From NCBI RefSeq assembly GCF_000306115.2, contig NZ_AKWX02000012.1:124001-188000 (forward strand): 64,000 bases of DNA, given 5' to 3'. The translations under genes and the position numbers were made by a program. Positions within the stretch are counted from its first letter, which is position 1. Each line of letters begins with the position of its first letter. The DNA comes from Leptospira wolffii serovar Khorat str. Khorat-H2 (GTDB taxonomy: Bacteria > Spirochaetota > Leptospiria > Leptospirales > Leptospiraceae). Below the pieces are notes generated by a model, which was given only the letters and a program-made list of their open reading frames with translations, was not told the origin of the DNA and did not search any database. Shown here piece after piece: positions 37,981 to 47,936 of the stretch.

Positions 37981-38053
37981 GAGTCGTTAGCTCAGTCGGT
38001 AGAGCATCTCACTTTTAATGAGAGGGTCTTGGGTTCGAGTCCCAAACGACTCA
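37981..38053 (+). tRNA. tRNA-Lys (anticodon TTT)
   Basis: The 73-base gene has acceptor strands GAGTCGT and ACGACTC with discriminator A, a D arm GCTCAGTCGGTAGAGC, an anticodon arm TCTCA/CTTTTAA/TGAGA, and a T arm with TTCGAGT. CCA is not encoded. Confidence 0.96.
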
Positions 38054-38075
38054 AACTAATTTAGCAAAATAAAAC

Positions 38076-38150
38076 GCCGCCATCGTCTAGTGGTTAGGAC
38101 ACCAGGTTTTCATCCTGGTAACCGGAGTTCAATTCTCCGTGGCGGTACCA
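38076..38150 (+). tRNA. tRNA-Glu (anticodon TTC) with encoded CCA
   Basis: The acceptor pairs GCCGCCA with TGGCGGT (first pair a G-T wobble), the anticodon loop is TTTTCAT between CCAGG and CCTGG, and the T loop is TTCAATT. Unlike the other three tRNAs here, CCA is encoded (38148-38150). It lies 22 bases after tRNA-Lys and is likely in the same transcript. Confidence 0.95.
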
Positions 38151-38168
38151 CTTCTTCCCATCTTACTT

Positions 38169-38948
38169 TCAATCGTTCTTAAAAATCGGTCTCCTGCGTT
38201 CCAAAACGGCTTTCAGTCCTTCGTCGAAATTTCCGGTCACGAACGGTTTGAATTCTTGGATGAGTTCGTCCGTAGGAGCCTTCATCTCGTCGATTAGATT
38301 CTTTCGGATTCCTAATTTGATGGATTCCACGCTGGCTTGGGGGAGATCCAAATACGAAAGCATATGCGCTTCCGCCTTACGGTTCAAATCCTCGACGGGA
38401 AAAAAAGAATCCACTAAACCGATAGACGCCGCTTCTTCCGGTTTAAACGCCTTACCTTGCATGGCGACTTCTCTCAGATTGGGTCTTCCTACGACCGATT
38501 CTATGATTCGTAGAAGCATAGGAGGGATGGTGAGTCCGACCAAAACTTCCGAGAAACAATATCTGGATTTCCCCATTCCCATGAATCTAAAATCGGTGAG
38601 AATGCCTAGCACCGCTCCTCCAGCCATGGCATGTCCGTTGATAACGCAGGCCTCGGGTTTGGGGAAAGAATAAATGACGCGCATCATATCGAATAAAGTG
38701 GAGAATACTTTGATCCTGTCTTCGGGGCTTCTATCCAGCATGTATTTGGGATCGAGTCCGTTAGAGAAGAATTTCTCGAAACGCGAACCTATAAGTACTG
38801 CTCTTACGCTTTTCTTAGCCGCAAGAATACGATGCGCTTCGATCAATTCCTCCATAAGTTCGGAGGTCATTTCGTTCGCAGGTCCTCGATTCAACCAGAT
38901 CCAAGCCAGAGAATCTTTTTCTTCGATTTCTATGTATTGCAGAGCCAT
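38169..38948 (-). CDS. Enoyl-CoA hydratase/isomerase family protein
   Basis: The ATG at 38948, preceded by GGAAG, gives 259 residues beginning MALQYIEIEEKDSLAWIWLNRGPANEMTSE; a frame extending to 38999 is less likely. The crotonase fold is clear: VRAVLIGSRFEKFFSNGLDPKYM, then the oxyanion-hole region ACVINGHAMAGGAVLGILTDFRFMG, and FSEVLVGLTIPPMLLRIIESVVG. One of the usual acidic residues is not evident where typical hydratases have Glu, so isomerase or another crotonase activity is possible. Three acyl-CoA-type genes lie near each other on this strand. Confidence 0.85.
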   Translation of the reverse strand: MALQYIEIEEKDSLAWIWLNRGPANEMTSELMEELIEAHRILAAKKSVRAVLIGSRFEKFFSNGLDPKYMLDRSPEDRIKVFSTLFDMMRVIYSFPKPEACVINGHAMAGGAVLGILTDFRFMGMGKSRYCFSEVLVGLTIPPMLLRIIESVVGRPNLREVAMQGKAFKPEEAASIGLVDSFFPVEDLNRKAEAHMLSYLDLPQASVESIKLGIRKNLIDEMKAPTDELIQEFKPFVTGNFDEGLKAVLERRRPIFKND

Positions 38949-39068
38949 TAGTTTTACTTCCAAATGAAATGAGATAAGAAGGTTTCTTATCGCCTGCAAT
39001 CAAAGTAGGATCGGGAGATCCTTCAAGCAATTTCCGATTCTTCCGGACATTTAGTATTTCGGAAGATC

Positions 39069-39986
39069 TTATCCGATTTTTTCGGTCGGCTTAGAGCGAC
39101 GTTTGGAAGAATAAACCGAACATACGGTGTTAAGCTCGCAGGTCTCGCAAAGTTCCCTCACGTAAGAGGATTTACATTTTCTTAAAATACCCAGTCTGCA
39201 TAATGCGAAATCCATGCGGAGAGGATCCCGAGGGTAATAGTTTCGAAAGAAATCCGTGACTTCTTTGGCCTTTTTATAATCCGAAGTCTTTCTATTCGTG
39301 GCTCCCAAGATTTCCGCCAATCGGTTGATATGAGTGTCCAATGGAAAAATCAGTTCTTCCGGTAGTATGTTTTTGTAGAGCCCCAGATCGGGAGCTTCTG
39401 TGCGAACCATCCAACGTAGGAACATGCAATATCTTTTGTGTGCCGATTTTTCGTTTCCGATTCCGATCAGAAATCCGAGACCGTAGGTCTTCCAATTCGG
39501 ATCCAAATTTCGCAGAACTTCGGAGAGTCTGGACTGGAAGCCCAGGATTCTTTTTTCCAAACCAGATTCCTTCGGATCCAAGGGAGAAAACCAATGCTCC
39601 AACAGTTTGTTTCCCTTACGATTGGATTCTCCATAAGCGAATCTTAATGCTTCCAGAAAAAGTAGGATGTCCTTCTCCTTTTGAAAACGATAGGGTCCGA
39701 GTTTGCCTCTCCAAATATCCGTTCCTTTAGTAAGCAAATATCTCTTAGGGTGCTTTCCCATGGGGGCGAGCAATCTGGAGAGAAAACCTCGGATGGCCGA
39801 GACGTTTCCGTAGGCGAATAGCGCCGATAGTAGGCCTACGAATTCCCTGTCTTCGGGAGAATCGTACAGATAGCAGAGAAAAAGAGGGTCCGAATCCAAA
39901 AAGTCGGGACGGGTATATTTATCGTACAATCGATCGAAACTTTTTTGAAAGGACTCGACGCTCCGGGAAGATTCGGATTTCCTCAT
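39069..39986 (-). CDS. TIGR02757 / DUF2400 family protein
   Basis: The 305-residue product begins MRKSESSRSVESFQKSFDRLYDKYTRPDFLDSDPLFL and contains the family blocks YDSPEDREFVGLLSALFAYGNV, LFLRWMVRTEAPDLGLYKNI (read as FLRWMVR), and ELIFPLDTHINRLAEILG. The C-terminus holds four Cys (FALCRLGILRKCKS...ELCETCELNTVC), a spacing seen in helix-hairpin-helix DNA glycosylases with an iron-sulphur loop. A nucleic-acid role is therefore plausible but unproven. Confidence 0.85.
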   Translation of the reverse strand: MRKSESSRSVESFQKSFDRLYDKYTRPDFLDSDPLFLCYLYDSPEDREFVGLLSALFAYGNVSAIRGFLSRLLAPMGKHPKRYLLTKGTDIWRGKLGPYRFQKEKDILLFLEALRFAYGESNRKGNKLLEHWFSPLDPKESGLEKRILGFQSRLSEVLRNLDPNWKTYGLGFLIGIGNEKSAHKRYCMFLRWMVRTEAPDLGLYKNILPEELIFPLDTHINRLAEILGATNRKTSDYKKAKEVTDFFRNYYPRDPLRMDFALCRLGILRKCKSSYVRELCETCELNTVCSVYSSKRRSKPTEKIG

Positions 39987-40005
39987 TTCCTTTTTTCTCG
40001 GACGA

Positions 40006-40902
40006 TTAGGAGGTCGCTTTCGCTCTAAGCGCTATATAGGATCTGGAGGAGAGTTTTCTTTGCAATAAACCCTCCATAAACGAGGACGCTTCCATGAGTT
40101 TGGAGAGATCTATGCCCGTTTGTATCCCGGATTTATGGAAATAATACACTAGATCTTCGGTGGCCAAGTTTCCCGAAGCTCCTTTGGCATAAGGGCATCC
40201 CCCCAGACCTCCGGAAGAAGAGTCGAAGGAACGTATTCCCATTTCGTAGGATTTTTGAACGTTGGAGATCGCCATTCCATATGTATCGTGAAAATGTCCG
40301 GCTAGTTTTTCTGCGGGAATTTCACGGAGTAGTAGATTCAAGAGGGTTTCCACTTCGGAAGGGACCGCGGTTCCGATCGTCTCTCCCAGAGATATCTCAT
40401 AAGCACCTTGGTCCAAAAGTATTTTAGAAACTTCTAATACTTTTTCGGGGGCGATTTTTCCTTCGTAGGGACAGTCGATTACGGTGGACACATAGCCTCG
40501 AACTAGGACTCCATCCTTGCGGGCTTCTTTGAAAATTTCCGAAAATCCTTCTATGGATTCTCGGATGGTACGATTGATGTTCTTTTTCACGAACGATTCC
40601 GAAGCTGCGGTAAAAACGGCCACTTCTCGAAATCCCGCTTCTATCGCCGCCTGGTAACCCTTTAAATTCGGAGTGAGGGCGCTGAAATTGGTACCGCTAT
40701 GGAAGTTCAGACCGGCAGAGAGCTCCTTGGCGTCGCCTAATTGCGGAATGGCTTCCTTCTTTACGAAGGAAGTAGCTTCTATATTCTTTAGGCCGGCCTG
40801 TACCAATTTTTGGATAAAGACGAGTTTGTCCTGGGTGGGAATAGCGAGTTTCTCGTTTTGGAGTCCGTCTCTAGGACCTACTTCCGTGATTTTCAAAGCC
40901 AT
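40006..40902 (-). CDS. Hydroxymethylglutaryl-CoA lyase family protein
   Basis: From ATG 40902 the product has 298 residues, the normal length; an ATG at 40941 would add 13. It is a DRE-TIM metallolyase: ITEVGPRDGLQNEKL at the start (Asp/Arg/Glu metal and base site), SFVKKEAIPQLGDA, GHFHDTYGMAISN with metal-binding His residues, and the signature GLGGCPYAKGASGNLATEDLVY with the catalytic Cys. It cleaves HMG-CoA to acetoacetate and acetyl-CoA in leucine breakdown. No other leucine-degradation gene is adjacent besides the enoyl-CoA hydratase family gene. Confidence 0.9.
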   Translation of the reverse strand: MALKITEVGPRDGLQNEKLAIPTQDKLVFIQKLVQAGLKNIEATSFVKKEAIPQLGDAKELSAGLNFHSGTNFSALTPNLKGYQAAIEAGFREVAVFTAASESFVKKNINRTIRESIEGFSEIFKEARKDGVLVRGYVSTVIDCPYEGKIAPEKVLEVSKILLDQGAYEISLGETIGTAVPSEVETLLNLLLREIPAEKLAGHFHDTYGMAISNVQKSYEMGIRSFDSSSGGLGGCPYAKGASGNLATEDLVYYFHKSGIQTGIDLSKLMEASSFMEGLLQRKLSSRSYIALRAKATS

Positions 40903-40954
40903 GTTTTTAGGGGATTGGTTGTAAGAATTCCGGGCAAGCATTAAACCGGTATCG

Positions 40955-41641
40955 ATGGTCGGGCAAGAAGAACCTGTATTGGTCTTGGAGAAGCTTTCCT
41001 TATTCTCCCCCGAAAGAATCTATCTATCCGATCTGAATCTCACCGTCTTTGCCGGAGAATTCCTGGGAATCCTGGGGCGAAGCGGATCCGGAAAATCCAC
41101 AGTCCTCCGTTTCATTTTAGACTTACCTTTTCCTTCTTCCTGGACCAAAAAGGGGAGAATTCTTCTCTTCGGAAAAAATAAGAAGGAGATTCCTCCCAGA
41201 TGGGTGCAGCCGGTATTCCAGGATCCGATCCTAGGCTTCAATCCCATCTGGACTCTTGAAAAGAGCTTAAGGGAACCGCTTCTTCTTTTCGGAGAGGAAG
41301 AATATTACGAATCTCTATTGGAGAAATGGATTCCTATCCTGGGCTTGCAGGATAAGGATCTGAAGCGTTTGCCTTCTCTTTTCTCCGGAGGAGAATTGCA
41401 GAGGCTGGCACTACTACGTGCCTTGATCTGTCGCCCTAAACTTTTGTTATTGGACGAAGCGACTTCCGCATTGGATCCTCTCCTGAATTTCCAAGTGCTC
41501 TCCGCCTTGAAGGAATACCAACAATCGGAAGGAGTCACCATTCTCTGGGTGACTCATAATGTGAAATCCGCTAGAAAATTCTGCTCCCGGATCCTGGAGA
41601 TGGAAGAATGGAACCGGATACCTTCGGGCTCGCGATTTTAG
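40955..41641 (+). CDS. ABC transporter ATP-binding protein (orphan)
   Basis: The 228-residue ATPase shows Walker A GRSGSGKST, a Q-loop FQDP, the signature FSGGELQRLALLRAL and Walker B LLLLDEATSALDP with the following H-loop VTHN. It resembles the OppD/DppF-type ATPases of peptide or nickel importers. There is no membrane or binding-protein gene next to it. No ribosome binding site is seen before the ATG, and only 52 bases separate it from the preferred start of the divergent HMG-CoA lyase gene. Confidence 0.85.
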   Translation: MVGQEEPVLVLEKLSLFSPERIYLSDLNLTVFAGEFLGILGRSGSGKSTVLRFILDLPFPSSWTKKGRILLFGKNKKEIPPRWVQPVFQDPILGFNPIWTLEKSLREPLLLFGEEEYYESLLEKWIPILGLQDKDLKRLPSLFSGGELQRLALLRALICRPKLLLLDEATSALDPLLNFQVLSALKEYQQSEGVTILWVTHNVKSARKFCSRILEMEEWNRIPSGSRF

Positions 41642-41744
41642 CTATTCTATTCGAAAAAATAGCGATTTCCTTGTCGGGAACGGAAAAATTCGGACTTTAT
41701 TGATATAGCTCGGCCGTATCGAACGGAAGGAAACGAATTTGCTT

Positions 41745-44069
41745 ATGGATTTTGCATACCCTGAAAACCCGCTCCATGTCCCGAAGGATCTGACTCTTCC
41801 TACCAAAAATCATAAAAGAAATCTTTGGTTCGCCGTTACGGGTCTGATCGGATTCGCGATTATCTATATTCTTACCGCTGCTTGGTTTACCGGGGCCACG
41901 ATTTACTTAGTATCGGCCGGATTAGAGTCTCCGAATTCCAATCTATTCACTTTCGTTTCGGCCTTGGCTTCCGGTATGATTGCCTTTTTCATGATTAAGG
42001 CCTTATTCTTCGTTAAGAAGGGAGAGATTTCCCAAGAATACGAGGTAACGAAAGAGAGCGAACCGAAACTATTTAAGTTCCTTTATCGATTGGCGGATGA
42101 AACGGGAGCGCCGAGACCTCATAGAGTGTTTCTTTCTTCCAGAGTCAATGCCTGCGTTTTCTACGATTTATCCATTCTGAATTTCTTCTTTCCTTCCAAA
42201 AAGAATCTGGAGATAGGCCTGGGTCTCGTGAACGTTTTGACGATCAGCGAACTCAAAGCGGTACTCGCACATGAGTTCGGTCATTTCGCACAAAGAAGTA
42301 TGGCGGTCGGAAACTGGGTTTATATCGCGCAACAGATAGCCGCTCATATCATCGCTAAAAGGGACGCTTTGGATGATTTCCTAAAGAGTTGGTCCTACAC
42401 GGATCTCAGACTTGCTTGGGTATTTTGGATATTACGTCTGGCGGTATGGTCCTTGCGAGCCACTCTGGAATCCATTTTTAATCTGGTACTTATGGCTCAG
42501 CATGCCCTATCGCGGGAGATGGAGTTCCAAGCGGATTTAGTCGCGGTTTCCGTAACCGGAAGCGACGCGTTGGTCCATGCTTTGCATAAATTGCAGGCAG
42601 CCGATTCCACTTGGGATAGCGCTCAAAATTTCTTTTATAGGCAAGCTCAGGAAAATAAGGTTACCGCTAACATATTCAACGTACATTTGCGTACGATCGA
42701 TCATATGGGTCGAATATTGAATGATCCCGGTTATTGTAAAGTCGCCGTTCTTCCCGAAACCAATCCGAGCGAGCATAGGGTGTTCACCACGGAAATTGCT
42801 CAGCCTCCAAAGATGTGGGCGACTCACCCTTATAATCATGAAAGGGAGAATAACGCAAAAAAGGTATATATCCCCGCAGCGCTCGACGATAGGGAAAGCT
42901 GGGTGGTTTTCGACGATCCGGAAGGTCTCAAACGGAAATTTGTGAAGCAGCTTCTTTCTAATTTCCCGGAAGAAGTAAATACCGACGATCAGACGATCGG
43001 AAAATTGGACGAAGAATACAAACAGGAATACTTGGATAGCCGCTATCGAGGGGCTTATTTGGGACGTTCCTTCGTTCGATACGCCGAGAAACCGGAAGAT
43101 TTCTTCGAGCATAAGATCGAATCTATTTCCAAGACCTTGGGAGAGTTGTATCCTCCCACCTTATCCGAAGATCTCGAGAAATTCAGGAATCTGGAAAGAG
43201 AATTGGATCTGCTTTCCGCATTGAGGGATGGATTTCTTGTCCCGCCGGATGGGATCATTCGATTCCGGGGAACGGAACTCAAGAAGAGAGAATTACCGAA
43301 AGCAATCGAAACGGTTCGCCAAGAATACGAGAGGGTCCTGCAGACTGTGTTTGAACACGACAGACTATGTCGTTCCGCTCATTTACAAGCCGCGAAAGAA
43401 ATCGGTAAAGGATGGCCGGAATATCTCTCAGGTCTGTTGGAAGTCCTACACTACGCGGATCATTCTCGTGCCGACGTGCAGGATGCTCGCGGATTTTTGA
43501 ACAATGTATACGCGGTCGTGACTGCGGATAGGAACGTTAGTTCGAGGGAATTGGACCGATTGGTGGCCGCGGGTACCGAACTCTTTAACGCTTTAGAAAT
43601 CGTTTATAGACATGCGGAAAGAATAGAATTGGATAACGAACTATTAAAACGATTGGGTGTGGATTCCTGGACTGCAGGGCTCGGAAAATTCGAATTCGTT
43701 CCTCCTACGCGGGACAATATGAACGAATGGTTGAAAGTTGTGGATTCTTGGATAGACGCCACTTATAATTCCCTATCCCAATTGCGTTTTTCCGCATTGG
43801 AAGAGTTGCTTCTGACCGAGGCCAAGATTTTAAATTGGACTCTCGACAAGAAGTCCAAGCCGGAACCGGCTTCTGGTCGATCTTTTGTCGTTAAGGATTA
43901 TCCTAAGATAACTCCGGGCAAAGAAAGACAATTGCAGAAACGACTCGGTCTATGGGATAGATTTCAAACCGCAGACGGGCTCGTTCCGGGAATTCTTCGA
44001 TTTTCCATTTCTTCCGCAATCATCGGCGGAATCTTATATTCTACCATTTATTGGATTTTGATTTTGTAA
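41745..44069 (+). CDS. Large M48-family metallopeptidase, membrane-bound
   Basis: The ATG at 41745 gives 774 residues; a TTG at 41739 has better spacing to the AAGGAAA site and would add two. Two or more hydrophobic helices occupy the N-terminal 100 residues. The zinc motif HEFGH falls at 176-180, followed by a MAQHALSREMEFQAD stretch supplying the third ligand Glu and Asp. The C-terminal 400 residues are helical and not recognised, with a final hydrophobic segment. Its size exceeds HtpX-type enzymes (about 290 residues), so it is a distinct M48 subgroup. Confidence 0.87.
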   Translation: MDFAYPENPLHVPKDLTLPTKNHKRNLWFAVTGLIGFAIIYILTAAWFTGATIYLVSAGLESPNSNLFTFVSALASGMIAFFMIKALFFVKKGEISQEYEVTKESEPKLFKFLYRLADETGAPRPHRVFLSSRVNACVFYDLSILNFFFPSKKNLEIGLGLVNVLTISELKAVLAHEFGHFAQRSMAVGNWVYIAQQIAAHIIAKRDALDDFLKSWSYTDLRLAWVFWILRLAVWSLRATLESIFNLVLMAQHALSREMEFQADLVAVSVTGSDALVHALHKLQAADSTWDSAQNFFYRQAQENKVTANIFNVHLRTIDHMGRILNDPGYCKVAVLPETNPSEHRVFTTEIAQPPKMWATHPYNHERENNAKKVYIPAALDDRESWVVFDDPEGLKRKFVKQLLSNFPEEVNTDDQTIGKLDEEYKQEYLDSRYRGAYLGRSFVRYAEKPEDFFEHKIESISKTLGELYPPTLSEDLEKFRNLERELDLLSALRDGFLVPPDGIIRFRGTELKKRELPKAIETVRQEYERVLQTVFEHDRLCRSAHLQAAKEIGKGWPEYLSGLLEVLHYADHSRADVQDARGFLNNVYAVVTADRNVSSRELDRLVAAGTELFNALEIVYRHAERIELDNELLKRLGVDSWTAGLGKFEFVPPTRDNMNEWLKVVDSWIDATYNSLSQLRFSALEELLLTEAKILNWTLDKKSKPEPASGRSFVVKDYPKITPGKERQLQKRLGLWDRFQTADGLVPGILRFSISSAIIGGILYSTIYWILIL

Positions 44070-44079
44070 TCTTCCCAAT

Positions 44080-44113
44080 AAAAAACCCCGAAGCGCTATT
44101 TTGCGCGACGGGG
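44080..44113 (-). terminator. Rho-independent terminator for the minus-strand gene
   Basis: On the minus strand CCCCG pairs with CGGGG, with further GCGC pairing inside, and is followed directly by six T. It lies just downstream of the gene at 44145-44768 and faces the end of the M48 gene. Confidence 0.7.
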
Positions 44114-44144
44114 CCTCGAAAAGACTCGAATCCGAAAACCGGAT

Positions 44145-44768
44145 TTAGAACTCGATATGATACAGGTTCTTGCGGTCTTTTTTGTCCTTATACAAAGCGA
44201 GGAGAACGTCGATCCGATAAATGGACGAACGTAAGCTGGCTTCCAGCAATCTCAAGGCCTTGATCTGGTTTTCGAGGGACATTTCGCTCAATCTGGTGAC
44301 TTCGGTTTTTTCGAATACCTCGTGAGTGACTTCGCTCGTTTTTAAATCGGCGGGTTTGAAGACGATTTTTTTGTTCTCGAACATCACTTCGTAGTAAATC
44401 CTACGACTCTCCGAAGCTAGAGTGATATCCGAAACCTTTCCTCCGTTGAACTGGAAGGTGATGTATTTGAGTAAGTTACTCTCATAACCGTCCTGTACTT
44501 GGAAAGGGATGTCTTCCGTGACGATGGTTTGGCGTTTCTCGTACTTCGGCATCAGGACCACGAGAATATCGTGTTTGCGCTCCAAGTCTTTCAATCTCTC
44601 GTTGATGGTCGCTTCGAGACCGACGATGATTTTTTTCAGAGACTTGGTATACTCGCTCGTTTCGTCCTGAAACACGTCCGACTCGTTGACCTTTTGTTTT
44701 TGTTGGGCCAAAAGCGGGACGAAGAAGAAGAGGGTCGCCAAAGCGAAAAGCCTGGTTTGGTTTTTCAT
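44145..44768 (-). CDS. Hypothetical secreted protein
   Basis: The ATG at 44768, with GGAGGA seven bases upstream, gives 207 residues starting MKNQTRLFALATLFFFVPLLA, a signal peptide. The mature part has a heptad-like helix (YTKSLKKIIVGLEATINERLKDLERKHDILVVL) and then strands (RRIYYEVMFENKKIVF) and a second helix. No family is recognised. It follows a TPR gene on the same strand after 66 bases. Confidence 0.7.
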   Translation of the reverse strand: MKNQTRLFALATLFFFVPLLAQQKQKVNESDVFQDETSEYTKSLKKIIVGLEATINERLKDLERKHDILVVLMPKYEKRQTIVTEDIPFQVQDGYESNLLKYITFQFNGGKVSDITLASESRRIYYEVMFENKKIVFKPADLKTSEVTHEVFEKTEVTRLSEMSLENQIKALRLLEASLRSSIYRIDVLLALYKDKKDRKNLYHIEF

Positions 44769-44834
44769 TGGATCCTCCGCCCTCAAGAATGGGGGTTTTC
44801 CCTTGGTTTGCCAAGTCTTTTTCGGATCCGGCTA

Positions 44835-45875
44835 TTATTGCTGTTCCTTCTCCGCTTCTTCGTCGGCAGCCTTGATCTCCGCGAATCTCTTGGCCAGGTC
44901 CCTTCTTCTCTCTATGATTTTAATCGAGAATTCGGAGAAGAAGGGGTCGTTCGGGAATTTCAATAGTTCCTCATATTCTTTTGCAGCCGTGACATAATCG
45001 CCGATCTTACTCGCCGTCTCCGCGAAGAAGAAATGGAATTTTTTATTGTACGCTCTCTTTTTGCCTTGGTCGTCGAAAAGGTCCGTGTTCCGAAGGATCT
45101 TGTAAGCGTAATAATCCCGGCCGCTCATGATTTCCAACCTGGCTAGGCCTAACTTTGCATCTGGACTATTCTCGTCTATGGACAAGGCTTTTTTAATATA
45201 AATCTGTGCCCTATTCTTCAGATCCGTGCGAATATAATGCTCCGCTAATAGAACGAGCGCCTCTGTCTGGAACTGGTTTCTTTCCACCGCCTTTTTGTAA
45301 TAGGCCACGGCTTGAATCTGTTCGTTCAGTAGTTCGTATAGTACTCCCAGATGGATATACGTCCTGTAATATTGAGGAACCTCTGCGGCAGCGTATTCGA
45401 ATTGCAGTGCGGCCTTTTGGTATTTCTTCTCAATATGAAACGCTCTTCCTAGATTATAACGAAATGCGAAGAAGGAAGGGTCGTACCGAATGCCGGCCTC
45501 CAACATGGAAATCGCCTGGTTCCTTTTTTTGGGATCGGCGGTTTGCAGTAATCCTACCGCGTCGTTATTAAAGATCCCGCAATTTCCGATCTGCTTGCCT
45601 TCGAACTCGAAACTTCCTTTCGAGGGTGGGGGGGCCCCTTTCCAGTGCCTTCCGGCGGCGATAATGAAATCCTGCTCGGTCCGAGCCAGGCTTCCGTCTT
45701 GGTAGAACTCGGGAGATAAGAATTCATTTTCTCCCCAGAGGATTCCCGCGTATTCTCGGTCTCCGATCTTAAACTGAGCCTTTAGGGAAACGGAGATAAA
45801 AAGCAGTAGGAAGAAGGGAATACGGCGTAAATTAAAGCCTTGTAAATAGACTTTTACGGAAGAGATTGTCCTCAT
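44835..45875 (-). CDS. Secreted tetratricopeptide-repeat protein
   Basis: The ATG at 45875 gives 346 residues with a signal segment ([18 protein letters not shown]). TPR units are visible from about residue 115: [96 protein letters not shown] and [25 protein letters not shown] domains mediate protein contacts. Its 5' end overlaps that of ccmA on the other strand, so promoters or leaders must overlap too. Confidence 0.83.
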   Translation of the reverse strand: MRTISSVKVYLQGFNLRRIPFFLLLFISVSLKAQFKIGDREYAGILWGENEFLSPEFYQDGSLARTEQDFIIAAGRHWKGAPPPSKGSFEFEGKQIGNCGIFNNDAVGLLQTADPKKRNQAISMLEAGIRYDPSFFAFRYNLGRAFHIEKKYQKAALQFEYAAAEVPQYYRTYIHLGVLYELLNEQIQAVAYYKKAVERNQFQTEALVLLAEHYIRTDLKNRAQIYIKKALSIDENSPDAKLGLARLEIMSGRDYYAYKILRNTDLFDDQGKKRAYNKKFHFFFAETASKIGDYVTAAKEYEELLKFPNDPFFSEFSIKIIERRRDLAKRFAEIKAADEEAEKEQQ

Positions 45876-46498
45876 TGGTCCAGTTACAAACATCGATCCC
45901 CGTTTTGGAATGCTCCGGCCTATCCTATAGTATCGGACGAAAGTCCGTTTTGAAGAACGTCTCCTTTGCCGTTTTTCCGGGAGAAGTTCTGCTTGTGAGG
46001 GGACTCAACGGTTCCGGAAAGACCACCTTGCTTAAGGCAATCCTGCATCATGATAGATACAAGGACAAGATCCGGTTTCCGGAGAATTCTTCTCCTCGCG
46101 TTTCCTATCTAGGCCATGAGCTAGGATTGTATACCACATTAAGTCTGGAAGAAAATCTGGAATATTTCCGAGGGATTGCAGGGAATTGCAGATCCGAAGA
46201 TCAGGTAAATTCCTGGCTCAAGGATTTCAGACTCTGGCAAAGGAGAAAGGATCCGGTCTCCTCCTTCTCCCGAGGAATGAAACAAAAAGCCGCGCTCGTT
46301 CGGGCTCTTTTGCCTAACGTGGATTTGTATCTTTTGGACGAACCCTTGACCGCCCTGGATACCGAAGGCGAGGAAAATGCCAAGAAGGTACTCGAATCCG
46401 TAGTTCGGGACTCCGCTTTAGTCATGGTCACCCACGATCCTTCTTTTTCCATCCAGGCGCCTACTCGGGTCTTGGAGTTGGGAGAGAATTCCAAATGA
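45866..46498 (+). CDS. ccmA: Cytochrome c maturation ABC ATPase CcmA
   Basis: The 210-residue ATPase shows Walker [14 protein letters not shown], the signature [19 protein letters not shown] and Walker [36 protein letters not shown] is the CcmA-typical Q-loop region. It energises the haem-handling CcmABC complex in cytochrome c biogenesis. The start is a TTG at 45866 with GGAAGAG upstream; a second TTG at 45875 is possible. Its stop overlaps ccmB as ATGA. Confidence 0.9.
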   Translation: MSSLVQLQTSIPVLECSGLSYSIGRKSVLKNVSFAVFPGEVLLVRGLNGSGKTTLLKAILHHDRYKDKIRFPENSSPRVSYLGHELGLYTTLSLEENLEYFRGIAGNCRSEDQVNSWLKDFRLWQRRKDPVSSFSRGMKQKAALVRALLPNVDLYLLDEPLTALDTEGEENAKKVLESVVRDSALVMVTHDPSFSIQAPTRVLELGENSK

Positions 46499-47163
46499 AG
46501 GAATTTCTGGCCTTAGTCAAAAAAGAACTGCGGCTGCTCGGTCGGGCGAGTAACGGGATTCTTTCTCTCATCGTAATCGTATCCGCAATGGTGTTTCTAT
46601 TCCATTATGCGCTGGAAAGAAACGGAAACATGGACATGGTGGCGCTCGTCGGACTGAAATGGTCCATTTTGTTCGTCGCCTCTTTCGTATTAGTCGGTCA
46701 ATTCACCTGGGAAGAGAGGGAATCCGGAGGAGGAACCGCCAGTAGGCTCTTCGTTTCTCCTTGGATCCTTTTTCTTTCCAAATCGATTCTCGTTTTTTTG
46801 GCATTGTCCGGAACCGCGTTTTATCTTCTGGGATTGTTCGCCTTATTTTTCAAGGCTTTCCCTTTCGAATGGGTCGCATTCGAAAAACATTTGGTGTTCT
46901 TTCTGCCCGGGCTACTTTGCATTTCCTTTTTGGGAGTCTGTCTTTCTCATATCAGTCTGTCTTCCCGATTGAAGGAGATCCTACTTCCTCTTTTACTCGT
47001 CCCGTTATCCATTCCGATTTTTCTGTACGGGATGGAGGCGGAGAGAAAATTTGCGAGCCAACCTTTCTCTTCCTTGGTCGGATCTTTCGGATTACTTTTG
47101 GCGTTCGCCTTTTTTTACGGATCCATGGGAGCCCTTCTCGTGGAAATGACTTCCGACGATTAG
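46495..47163 (+). CDS. ccmB: Haem exporter membrane protein CcmB
   Basis: The 222-residue product has six hydrophobic helices. It opens with FLALVKKELRLLGRASNGILSLIVIVSAMVFLFHYAL and contains FVLVGQFTWEERESGGGTASRLFVSPWILFLSK, the typical CcmB cytoplasmic loop. CcmB is the permease partner of CcmA. The start overlaps the end of ccmA by four bases, which fits equal production of the two. Confidence 0.9.
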   Translation: MKEFLALVKKELRLLGRASNGILSLIVIVSAMVFLFHYALERNGNMDMVALVGLKWSILFVASFVLVGQFTWEERESGGGTASRLFVSPWILFLSKSILVFLALSGTAFYLLGLFALFFKAFPFEWVAFEKHLVFFLPGLLCISFLGVCLSHISLSSRLKEILLPLLLVPLSIPIFLYGMEAERKFASQPFSSLVGSFGLLLAFAFFYGSMGALLVEMTSDD

Positions 47164-47209
47164 GATTTTTCTTGATCCATGGAAGCGATACGGACAGACT
47201 TCCTAGTGT

Positions 47210-47893
47210 ATGAAGATTCCTATGTTAGCGGCAGCCTGGGATTGGGTTCTAGGTTTCGTATTTCTGCTCTTTTTTCCTTTTGCCGTTCTTCTCGGACTAT
47301 ACTATCCGAATGTGATCTTGGAGCAGGGGATTTCCCATAGGATTTTCTATTTTCATGTGCCTGTGGCCTGGGTCGCGTTGTACGGTCCCGGCATTTCCGC
47401 GGTATGTGCGATCGGATATCTGATCACCAAGGATCGTTTCTGGGATACTCTTTCTCTTTCCGCAAACAAGATCTCCCTTCTATTCGCGATCGGGGTGCTC
47501 TTCTCCGGGCCTATATGGGCCTATCTGGCTTGGGGGACTCCCTGGGATACGACGGACGCTCGTTTGAATTCCTTTTTCGTTTTGGTCCTGAGCCTTGTTG
47601 CTTATTTCTTACTACGGTTTCTGGTTTTGGATCAGAATAAGAAGTACATCTTCTCCGCTTTCTTGAGTTTGTTCTGCACCGTGAACGCGATCCTTACCTG
47701 GGGAGCCATTCGTTGGGTGGAAAATCCGGGCAACCATCCTTCTTCCGTTTTGGGCAAGAAGGGTATGGACCCCGACATGAGGATCTCCTTTTGGGCGGGA
47801 GTCTTGGCTTATCATCTTCTTTTTCTGATTCTGTATCGCCTCGTTTATAGATTGGATAAGATAAAGGCGATTCGAGAGGAATTGTTCGACTAG
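47210..47893 (+). CDS. ccmC: Haem exporter / haem delivery protein CcmC
   Basis: The 227-residue membrane protein contains the [23 protein letters not shown] stretch, the Trp-rich periplasmic haem-handling loop of CcmC, and the two expected His: [12 protein letters not shown] after the first helix and [10 protein letters not shown] in the second loop. CcmC passes haem to CcmE. CcmD, CcmE and CcmF are not in the window. It starts 46 bases after ccmB and precedes the phosphatase gene by 43. Confidence 0.92.
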   Translation: MKIPMLAAAWDWVLGFVFLLFFPFAVLLGLYYPNVILEQGISHRIFYFHVPVAWVALYGPGISAVCAIGYLITKDRFWDTLSLSANKISLLFAIGVLFSGPIWAYLAWGTPWDTTDARLNSFFVLVLSLVAYFLLRFLVLDQNKKYIFSAFLSLFCTVNAILTWGAIRWVENPGNHPSSVLGKKGMDPDMRISFWAGVLAYHLLFLILYRLVYRLDKIKAIREELFD

Positions 47894-47936
47894 AAATCTT
47901 CCGATTTTTGGAATATTATAAAAATGGATAGAACCG

